Source of the DNA: Dugong dugon
Taxonomy: Eukaryota; Chordata; Mammalia; Sirenia; Dugongidae
Direction of reading: 5' to 3'
DNA: 64,000 nt
NCBI GenBank assembly: GCA_030035585.1
Contig: CM057473.1
Span: forward strand, 6,498,501-6,562,500
The notes under the pieces were generated by a model that ran no database searches, was not told the origin of the DNA, and was given only the letters and a program-made list of their open reading frames with translations. Of the stretch, positions 56,164 to 64,000 are shown piece by piece (the first letter of the stretch is position 1; each line of letters starts with the position of its first letter). The position numbers and the translations under genes were made by a program.

Positions 56164-56899
56164 GTTTTAAGATCTATGCTGAGGATTTAGATTTAAAAAA
56201 CACCTCTCTGTTCAAGAAATATTGTAGGGAATTGGTAGGAAATGAAGTCGTATTAATGTTCTCCAGTAGATAATGCATTGGTACTGCTGACATATGTTTA
56301 AAGAGAAAAATATGTAGGGGGAAAAAAAAAGAACGGATCTGCTTATAATGAAATTGTGATTCTACTGTTGATCCTATTGCTCGTATTTTATGAGCGAATG
56401 CTTAGTCTTTGACTATAAGAGGAGAGAAGTGAGCAAGGTAGAGACTAGGATGGGGTTCTTTGCATTGCTTTGCAAACGTTTAACACAATTAGTGAAGTAG
56501 TTTGTCATTTCATTTGAAAGAACTGGAATCTTTCATAACCTCCTTTCTGTTTTTAAGTGTGTGTAATGTAGCTTTTAATTTGAATTTGATAGCATAGGTC
56601 TAATTTAGAAGAATATTGTTCAAGTGGAAGGGGATAAACTACAGTGTTCTTTTTAACTCTTAAAAAGACACTGCCAAGGTGATTTACATAATTGAAATTC
56701 CATATTTGTAACTACAGACGTGCCACCAATTCAGACCAGCAAGCAGTCTGTCACAAGTTTCACTGGTTTCATGACAAGGAAAGTTTTCCCGAATCTTCGT
56801 TGGTCCTCACATAAACAGAGCTGTTTTGGGAAATAGAGAAAAATAGATTGAAGACCTTTTTATTTCAAAGCACCTGTAAATAAACAAATCTTTAGGTCA
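56164..56899. other. Unique DNA
   Basis: No repeat or exon recognised. 56570-56720 (TTTAATTTGAATTTGATAGC, GGTGATTTACATAATTGAAA) could be a conserved element. Confidence 0.4.
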
Positions 56900-57411
56900 T
56901 GGATTGAATTGTGACCCCCCAAAATAGCGTCAACATGGCTAGGCTATGATTCCCAATATTGTGTGATTGCCCATCATTTTGTCATCTGAGGTGATTTTCC
57001 TATGTGTTGTAAATCCTACCTCTATAATGTTAATGAGGCAGAATTAGATGCAGTTATGTCAATGAGGCAGGACTCAATCTACAAGACTAGGTTATGTCTT
57101 TAATCTCTTTTGAGATATAAAAGAGAGAAGCAAGCAGAGAGACAGGGGGACCTTATACCACCAAGAAAGCAGCACCAGGAGCAGAGCGCGCCCTTTGGAC
57201 CCAGGGTTCCTGCTCGAAGAAGCTCCTAGTCCAAGGGAAGATTGATAACAAGACCCCTCCCCAGAGCCAACAGAGAAAGAAAGCCTTCCTCTGGAGCTGA
57301 TGCCCTGAATTTGGACTTCTAGCCTACTAGACTGTAAGGGAATAAACTTCCATTTGTTGAAGCCATCTGCATGTGGTATTTCTGTTATAACAACACGAGA
57401 TGACTAAGACA
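56900..57411 (+). mobile_element. MaLR-type solitary LTR, sense
   Basis: TGGATTGAATTGTGACCCCC at the start, ATATAAAAGAGAGAAGCAAG, then GGACTTCTAGCCTACTAGAC, GGGAATAAACTTCCATTTG and a GACTAAGACA end. This is the MaLR LTR order, with a TATA-like ATATAAAAG and an AATAAA signal. No coding sequence. Confidence 0.88.
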
Positions 57412-57592
57412 CCTTATACAAGAAAAAGAAAAGGCAAAAACTACAATACTAAAGACAAAAAAAAATTAAACAATCTGCTGCTATTAGCCTTTAATATTTA
57501 TAAATGTTAAAGGATTTTTTAGAGGTAGTTTGGAATTCTTTATTTATAAATCAATTTAAAGAATCATTAAGAAATACAAACTTTTAACTTAC

Positions 57593-57777
57593 TACAATTG
57601 GATTTTTATTTTTGGCCTTTACAGCTTTAATGTCGGTACTTTGTGGATAAAATTTGACACATAACATCTTTTTAAAAGCATACTGAAGTTCTTTTATTTT
57701 TTTATTGCCAAATACAATTTGGTCGTAGAGAGTCCGAGTCATTTCTTTTTTGGCCCAATCAGTCTTCTGTGTCATTT
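57593..57777 (-). CDS. Candidate internal coding exon of an unidentified gene (partial)
   Basis: On the minus strand the upstream intron ends CTTTCTCCTTATTTCTAG, a strong polypyrimidine tract and AG. The exon starts AAATGACACAG. It ends AATTGTA before GTAAGT, a near-ideal donor. The 185 bp hold two bases of a split codon plus 61 codons without a stop (MTQKTDWAKKEMTRTLYD... to ...KNKNPIV): acceptor phase 2 bases in, donor phase 0. The peptide is basic and lysine-rich, with no signal or membrane segment. No repeat overlaps it. I do not recognise the family. Its partners should lie on the minus strand, upstream above 57.8 kb and downstream below 57.6 kb, possibly outside this window. It could be a pseudo-exon. 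Confidence 0.55.
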
Positions 57778-57949
57778 CTAGAAATAAGGAGAAAGCAGAC
57801 ACATACAGAGTTCACTGGATGGAAAAAGAAAGCAGTATTTTAGAGTTATGACACATTTTTGCCCTTATCTTAAAATAAAAATAACATTAGTTTAACTCTC
57901 ATTTATATGGGGTTTTTCAAATAATTATTTTTAATGTGTCATGGTAGAT

Positions 57950-58258
57950 GTTGTTGCTATTGATAGTCGCTGTCAAGTTGGCTCTGACTCATAGCGACCT
58001 GATGTATAACAGAAGGAAACATTGCCCAGATCTGTACCATCTTCATGACCCAGTATGTCTGAGTCCATTATGGTGGCTATTGTGCCATTTGGGTTTTCCT
58101 TGCTTCTGCTGACCCTCTACTTTACCAATCAAGATGTCCTTTTCTAGCAATTGGTCTTTTTCCATGACATGTCCACCTCTAAGGAACATTCTGGTTGTAT
58201 TTCTTGTAAGACTGATTTGTTCATGGTAGAAAACTCTATGGATCACAGCAGAATACCG
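57950..58258 (-). mobile_element. RTE 3' fragment, antisense, with target duplication
   Basis: TTGTTGCTATTGATAGTCGC tail inward to CTTGTAAGACTGATTTGTTC. CATGGTAGAT flanks it at 57940-57949 and 58259-58268. It lies about 170 bp upstream of the candidate exon in that gene's sense, i.e. in its intron. Confidence 0.88.
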
Positions 58259-58304
58259 CATGGTAGATAGTATGATGTTAATTTCCTATCCCTATCCCCA
58301 GAGT

Positions 58305-58423
58305 GAGCCCTGGTGGAGCAGTGATTAAGAGCTTGGCTGCTAACCAAAAGGTCAGCAGTTCAAATCCACCAGCCACTCTTTGGAAACCCTATGGGGCAGT
58401 TCGACTCTGCCCTATAGGGTCAC
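58305..58423 (+). repeat. AFROSINE, sense, tail-truncated
   Basis: Head and body intact (GAGCCCTGGTGGAGCAGTG). It stops at CTATAGGGTCAC before the tail. Confidence 0.9.
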
Positions 58424-58744
58424 AGAATATTTGCAGGTAATTGTATAAGCATGTAAATTATGTATATACAATAATTCACCTTTTTGAGATTTAAATCTTA
58501 AATTACTTTCAAATCAATAAGATCTTCTCTTTGGTGAGAACAACAACAACAAATCAATTCCATGCTATTTTCTTAAATCTCTACTGCAACAATTCAACAT
58601 TGTATTAATGAGTTTCTCCATTATGCCCCAACTGGAAGCATGCATTAATCAACTCTGTGCTCCCTCATCTGCTTTGCCTGGTGAGAATGAAGTTTCTTTG
58701 AGATAATTTCTGTGGTTCAAACAGATAAAGCATCCTGCCTATTG
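58424..58744. other. Unique DNA
   Basis: AT-rich, no repeat or exon recognised. Confidence 0.45.
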
Positions 58745-59340
58745 AAGAATGTATTAGTGTGAAGACTGAGTTTCTATAACAAAGAGGCCCCAAAATACAG
58801 TGGTTTAAAGAAAATAAGTTCATTTATCACTCACGTAACCTCAAGTAGACAGTCTGGGCTGGCAAGAGACTCTGGTTTATGCAGTTATTTAAAAAATAAA
58901 ATAATAATAATAATAAAACATTGCTATCAAGTCGATTCCGATTCATAGCGATCCTATAGGACAGAGTAGAACTGCCCCATGGAGTTTCCAAGGAGCAGCT
59001 GGTAGATTAGAATTGCCAACCTTTTGGTTAGCAGCTGAGCTCTTAACCACTGCGCCACCAGGGAGGCCAGAACTTTCTCATACTATTAGCTTTTTATCTC
59101 CTGGGACAATATTCTCAACTGAACATTCAAGGCTAGGTCCCTTCCAAGGAACAGAGGAAAGAACATAGAGGAATATATGTTCAATTTTCTAAGACTCGGA
59201 CCAGAATCTGAACTTGCCACTTCTGTTCACATTCTAATATCAAGAATTTAGTTACATGGCCAAACATAGCTTCAAGGGGGACTAAGAAATATTGTCTTCC
59301 TCTGGGAAGTCAAGTATCTAGTTACAACTCTTTCTGTAGA
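58745..59340 (-). repeat. Possible ancient LTR or DNA-transposon relic, split by a SINE
   Basis: ATAACAAAGAGGCCCCAAAA, ACAGTGGTTTAAAGAAAATA and TTAGTTACATGGCCAAACAT resemble a widespread ancient mammalian repeat that I cannot name. Orientation is uncertain. Confidence 0.35.
58916..59064 (-). repeat. AFROSINE, antisense
   Basis: Very well preserved. Tail side adjoins an (AAT)n tract (58899-58914); it ends CTGCGCCACCAGGG. Confidence 0.93.
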
Positions 59341-59344
59341 GAAG

Positions 59345-61194
59345 GTAAGAAAGGATTTCCATAGACAGTAGAAGTCTTTTCCAAAGACATGTTATTAATA
59401 TAACAGTAAACATGTTATTAATTGTTTGCTGTTAAGAATATCGATGGCTTAACAATATAGTAGAGAGTAATGGCTTAAGCCATTTAAACATCTGATAGTT
59501 CTGAATATTTGCCTTTAACAAGTCCCCTTGCCAATATACTTGGGTACCATTTAAAGCATTTTCAAAACAAAATTTTATATTCAACTTTAAGGTTTAATTA
59601 AATTTTATATGAAAGGATGCTAAAATGATATGGCAAATAAATATCAGTTCGTATATTTATTGAATGGACTGAAGCAAGAAATTCAAAGCAATTCCTATGA
59701 ATTTTCCCAAAAGATCTCTTCTGAAATCACTAGAGAACGTTTAGGATTGCAGAAGCTTCTATAATGATAGTTGCCTTCCCGCCCCGAACTGGCTCAGACT
59801 AGAAAATTCTGAGTATATTTCAAATTATTCATTTATAAAACACCAGATTACCCGTAATTTATTCCGTAACGAAAGAGATATAGACAAAGAAAGAGGCATA
59901 CAGAGAGAGAGAGCACCCCATGTAACAAAATAAATCTATTAAGAAGCGGAGAGGTTCAAGAGCAACAATGCATTTTGTTTACTAGAGAAATGAATTTGAA
60001 GGTCATAGAAAAATGTGGTTCTTGTTTGTGATAATTTCTGTACAACATCTCTTCACTCAGTGGATCCTTTTTTCGGTTCCGGAAATTACCACTTTCAGTC
60101 AATAAATATATTTCCTTCCTGGTCCTTCCAGAGTCCATGTTTTTCTTTCTCTCTTAACTCAATAAAGCAGTTATCAGTGAGTTTTGCAAATTACAGCACC
60201 GACTGTTTCGGTTTTATTTCATTAGATGAGCTCCTTTCTAAAAAGTATTTCATGCTAGGTTCACATTTTGAAAATAAAATAAAATTTACATTGATTCAGG
60301 ATTGTGTTACCTGGGGTTTTTATGTGTTCTGTTCTTCCTTGAGAATTTTATGATATTCCTAAGGGTGCTCTGAGAGGTTGCAAAAATAGGGTTGGGAATA
60401 GTTGCTGTAAAAGGGTTAACATTGCGGTTATGATTGGGGCATATTCCTACACATCCAGGCAGAAAACTATCACAGGCATCAGGTGGGCTCTCATTTCCTC
60501 CCTTGTATCTACAGCGGTCTTGTCGTGAAATCTTTCTTGGAGCATCACGCTACGTCAATTCGTTTTCTCATGTAGAATTAAAACACCCAAATGCTGGCCG
60601 TAATAACGGCCCTGGGTGACTGCAAGAGGCTTAATCAAAGATATCAAATTACCTTCTTTGCTCTCTGTTTGCTAGGACAAAGAAGAAGACAGTAGCCTTC
60701 CAAAACATAAAATTAACTCTACAGGGAAGAACAAAAATACAGACAAACGAGAAACAAAAGTTTCAGAGTAACTCTTAACCCAAGTGGTAGGTTTATCTGC
60801 ACGCTCCTGTGGAAAACGTTCCAGGCATATCCCCTTGCTCTTACTCCTTCGGGGCAGGCAGGTTGACTTCCAATGGCCAGTACCTGCGTTTCTGTGCCTG
60901 AGGGCTTGCTCTGTTCTCTGGAGCCCATTCTGCCTATGGACACAGCTGGCTGGAAATGCCAAGCACAGCCTTGCAGCAACCCTCCCAACAGCCTCACTCT
61001 CACGTAATGACTCTGAGTTGTGTGTTCTTTGCTTTTCTCAGAGTTCCCCCAGAGATTAAGCTTCTTTTCCCTACAGTTGTAATTTACTCAACAGAACACA
61101 ATACCACCTGTCCATATGTCCTCCCCAGTCCACTTTCTTACTGGTATCTCCCAGAATCACCTCCCAAACTACTTACCCTCTGTATGGGTTTCCT
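59345..61194. other. Longest repeat-free stretch, no gene called
   Basis: About 1.85 kb without a recognised repeat. 60420-60700 is balanced in composition with several CpGs (AGCATCACGCTACGTCAATT, GCTGGCCGTAATAACGGCC) and could be conserved regulatory DNA. Overlapping frames on both strands at 60672-61231 lack splice support. Confidence 0.4.
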
Positions 61195-61399
61195 AGGAGT
61201 TCCTGCGTGGTGCAAACCGTTAAGCGCTTGACTACTAGCTAAAAGGCTGGTGGTTCGAATCCATCCAGAGAAGCCTTAGAAGACAGGCCTGGCAATCCGC
61301 TTCCGAAAGATCACAGCCTTGAAAACCCTATGGAGCGCAGTTCTACTCTGCACACACGGGGTTGCCAGGAGTCAGAATCGACACAACAACAACTAACAA
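61195..61399 (+). repeat. Long AFROSINE relative, sense
   Basis: GGAGTTCCTGCGTGGTGCAA head and CAGGAGTCAGAATCGACACA tail ending in (ACA)n. Confidence 0.92.
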
Positions 61400-61410
61400 G
61401 CAAAATATTG

Positions 61411-61809
61411 ATTTCCTAGGGCTACCCTAGCTAAATGTCACAAACTGGGGCGCTTATAAGAACAGCAATGTATGACTTTGCAGTTCTGGAGTTTAGGATT
61501 CTGAACTGGGGCATTGGCAGGCTCGGAAGGCTCTAGAGAAAGAGTCTTCCTTGTGTCTTCCAGCTTCTGGTAACCTCACGTGTTTCTTGGTGTTCCTGCG
61601 CTTCAGATGCATCTTCAAATGCCCTCTTCCCCCTGTGGGTCTCTCCATGTTTGTTCTCTTCTTTTATAAGGATCCACCTTACTGCTGTATGACCTCGTGT
61701 TAACTAATAACATCGTCAAAACCCTATTTCCAAACAAGTTTGCGTTCACAGGTCCTAGGGGTTAGGAGCGCAACATATCTTTTTAGAGGACACTATTCAA
61801 TCCATAGCA
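61411..61809 (-). mobile_element. MaLR-type LTR, antisense
   Basis: ATTTCCTAGGGCTACCCTAG, TTGCAGTTCTGGAGTTTAGG, TTCTTTTATAAGGATCCACC and CACTATTCAATCCATAGCAC fit an antisense MLT1-like LTR. Confidence 0.85.
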
Positions 61810-61876
61810 CATTCTAATCCTGACTCATCTTTCAACTCTGTAAAAACTGAAATTGACTAGCCCTAATCGTTGAGCA

Positions 61877-62242
61877 AGAGCCCTGATGGTACCATGGTCA
61901 AGCATTCAGCTGTTAACCAAAAGGTCGGCGGTTTGATCCCACCAGCCGCTCTGTGGGAGAAAGAAGTGGCAGTCTGCTTCCATAAAGATAGAAACGCGTT
62001 GCCCGTCAAGTTGATTCTGACTCTTAGTGACCGTATAGGACAGAGTATAACTGCCCCATAGGGTTTCCAAGGAGCAGCTGGTGGATTCAAATTGCCCACC
62101 TTCTGGTTAGTAGCCTGAGCTCTTAACCATTGCACCACCAGGGCTCCTCCATAAAGATTATAGCCTTGGAAACCCTACAGGGCAGTTGTACTCTGTTCTA
62201 TAGGGTCATTATGAGTCGGAATCGACTTGACGGCAACGTGTT
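61877..62242 (+). repeat. AFROSINE, sense, carrying a nested AFROSINE
   Basis: Outer halves at 61877-61990 and 62149-62242. The outer duplication is TAATCGTTGAGCA (61864-61876) against TAATCATTGAGCA (62243-62255). It carries the extra TCTGCTTCCATAAAGAT segment of the longer subtype. Confidence 0.94.
61991..62148 (-). repeat. AFROSINE nested inside another AFROSINE, antisense
   Basis: Bounded by CCATAAAGAT at 61980-61989 and 62149-62158. Opposite orientation to its host, so the locus can fold into a long hairpin. Confidence 0.95.
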
Positions 62243-62366
62243 TAATCATTGAGCATTCCAGTAAATCAATGTTTACGTTTCCCATCCATTATGTCATTTA
62301 TTTTCCTTAGTCTAGAATAACTAGCGTATATAATCATTCAACTGGTGATAACAAGGCCTTTAAAAT

Positions 62367-62697
62367 CCAGTGGTGGTTCATCGGTAGAATCCTCACCTTT
62401 CATGTAAGAGACCCAGGTTCAATTCCCAGTCAATGCACCTTATGTGCAGCCAACACACGTCTGTTGGTGGAGACATGTGTTGCTAGGACACTGAACAGGT
62501 TTCAGTGGTGCTTCCCGACTAAGATGGACTAGGAAGATAGGCCCTGCAATCTACTTCTGCAAATCAGCCAGTGAAAACCCTATGGATCACAGCGGTCCAA
62601 TCTGCAACCAATCATGGGGGTGATGCAGGACTGGGCAGCATTTCATTCTGTTGTGCCTGAGATTGCCATGAGTCAGAGACAAGCTTGATGGCAGCTA
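62367..62697 (+). repeat. tRNA-Gly-derived SINE with RTE tail, sense
   Basis: Head CAGTGGTGGTTCATCGGTAG and GACCCAGGTTCAATTCCCAG resemble box A and box B of tRNA-Gly. The tail (GATGCAGGACTGGGCAGCAT to CTTGATGGCAGCTA) matches the RTE 3' end. Flanks ACAAGGCCTTTAAAAT (62351) and ACAAGACCTCTAAATT (62698) are a worn target duplication. Confidence 0.9.
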
Positions 62698-62714
62698 ACA
62701 AGACCTCTAAATTC

Positions 62715-62762
62715 CTCCTGCTCTTCATTTTATAGATGAGGAAACTGAGTCAGAGAGACCAC
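62715..62762 (-). repeat. MIR fragment, antisense
   Basis: ATTTTATAGATGAGGAAACT and GAGTCAGAGAGACCAC only. Confidence 0.7.
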
Positions 62763-62789
62763 TTGTTTCTCTCGGGAGCAGTTGGGCTG

Positions 62790-63005
62790 AACAGTGAAGA
62801 ACGCAAACTCTCAGGTTAGGTAACCTGGCTTGAATCCGGGCTTAGCCTCTTACTGGCTAAGTGGTTTGGAGCATTTGCTTGGCCTTTCTGTGTCTCCAAA
62901 TTCTTTTTGAAAAACAGGAATGATGATAATCATACTGAGCTCATAGGATTGTTTTGAGGATTCAATGCATACAAAGTAAGTGGCATACTAAACTCAGTAA
63001 TCATT
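62790..63005 (+). repeat. MIR, sense
   Basis: GGCTTGAATCCGGGCTTAGC, CTTACTGGCTAAGTGG, TGATGATAATCATACTGAGC and ATAGGATTGTTTTGAGGATT follow the MIR consensus across most of its length. Confidence 0.87.
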
Positions 63006-63530
63006 AACTTTCTTTGCTCTCACTGCCAACATGGCAGGAGTGGAGTAAATTCCAGGTCCAATGCTGTCCGCATGCTGCCATCCTCATTATCCTTAGTGAA
63101 AGGCTGCATCACACACCTTTTATAGAGGTGGTGACTAACATTGAAATCCATATCTACAGTGCACTTCTACAACAAAGGAAAATTCCTGTTCTTTCCACTG
63201 GCGTGCTAACAAATCAGCTCTCCTCAAGCATCGTTTTTCTCATTTAATATGTGATACAATATAATTTATTTTATAGCATTTTTTTCCCCGTTTCTGACAT
63301 GGAGTAGAGCAACTGTTTTATGTGTATTTTTTTGGTTAATAAACTGAGTACCTTAATCTTAAGTCTATGTTTAATTAAAAACATCAAAGCTGAGAAACCC
63401 GACATGTGGTAGTAAAGCACAAATTACAATTGAAATGCACCGTGCAGGTTCAGAACATGATCATGGTAAAACTTTTCTTCTTTAATAAAAAATGCCAATA
63501 AGCAGGAAAGCTGCAATGAGCATAGACCAT
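63006..63530. other. Unique AT-rich DNA
   Basis: No repeat or exon recognised. Confidence 0.45.
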
Positions 63531-64000
63531 ATTGTTGTTGTTAGGTGCCATCGAGTCAACGCTGACTCATAGTGACCCTGCATACAACAGAACAAAACAC
63601 TGCCCAGTCCTGCACCATCCTCACAATCATTGTTGTGCTTGGGTCCAGTGCTGCACCCACTGTGTCAGTCCATCTCATTGAGGGTCTTCCTCTTTTTTGC
63701 TGACCCTCTACTTTACCAAGCATGATGTCCTCTCCAGGGACTGGTGCCTTCTGATAACATGTCCAAAGTAGGTGAGACAAAGTCTTGCCATCCTCACTTC
63801 CAAGGAGCATTCTGGCTGTACTTCTTCCAAGACAGATGTGTTCATTCTTCTGGAAGCCCATGGAATATTCAATATTCTTCACCAACACCGTAATTCAAAG
63901 GCATCAATTCTTCTTTGATCTTCCTTATTCATTGTCCAGCTTTCACATACATTTGAGGCGATTGAAAAAACCCTGGCTTGGGTCAGGTACACCTTAATCT
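63531..64000 (-). mobile_element. RTE 3' part, antisense, runs off the window
   Basis: Tail TTGTTGTTAGGTGCCATCGA, then antisense C-terminal coding text (MRWTDTVGAALDPSTTMIVR near 63650). It continues beyond 64000. Confidence 0.92.

Overview
The window is mammalian nuclear DNA, almost certainly from an afrotherian and most likely a paenungulate such as an elephant. The diagnostic evidence is dozens of AFROSINE-type SINEs with a tRNA-Asn-like head, a second SINE family with a tRNA-Gly-like head, and RTE (BovB-like) LINEs that share a 3' tail with both. The assignment rests on recognising these repeats by eye; no database search was run. Most of the sequence is interspersed repeats separated by AT-rich single-copy DNA. 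There is no bacterial, phage or plasmid content, no operon, no CRISPR array and no intact protein-coding gene. The only credible host coding sequence is one candidate 185-bp internal exon on the minus strand near 57.6-57.8 kb, from a gene I cannot name.

Layout: 0-6.4 kb holds a SINE, a (CA)n tract, AT-rich unique DNA, a 1.55-kb GGGA/GAGACGGA minisatellite inside an old hAT-like element, and an L1M 3' end. 6.5-10.3 kb holds a SINE, an RTE scrap and a nearly complete but dead RTE. 10.6-12.3 kb is a 5'-truncated L1. 12.3-19.8 kb is unique DNA with scattered SINEs and an RTE 3' piece. 19.8-28.3 kb is a complete antisense L1 of about 8.5 kb with target-site duplications, tandem 5'UTR monomers and lightly damaged ORF1 and ORF2. 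28.3-34 kb contains a HAL1-like LINE, an MLT2-type LTR, an ERVL-type LTR and an L1 3' end. 34-43 kb has an LTR inside a SINE, conserved-looking unique DNA, an RTE fragment, a Tigger-like transposon inside an old L1M, and MIRs. 43-50.2 kb is dominated by two HAL1/L1M-like LINEs broken by SINEs and RTE. 50.2-64 kb has SINE clusters, an L2 fragment, MaLR LTRs, the candidate exon, MIRs and a terminal RTE.

The elements look like a mobilisation network. RTE enzymes probably moved both SINE families through their shared tails, and L1 moved itself. Nested insertions with visible duplications (SINE in SINE, LTR in SINE, SINE in MIR, SINE in LTR, L1 at an RTE/HAL1 boundary) give a relative chronology. 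I did not find a new biological system. The best leads are the candidate exon, the tandem-promoter L1, the higher-order minisatellite, and several conserved-looking noncoding segments.
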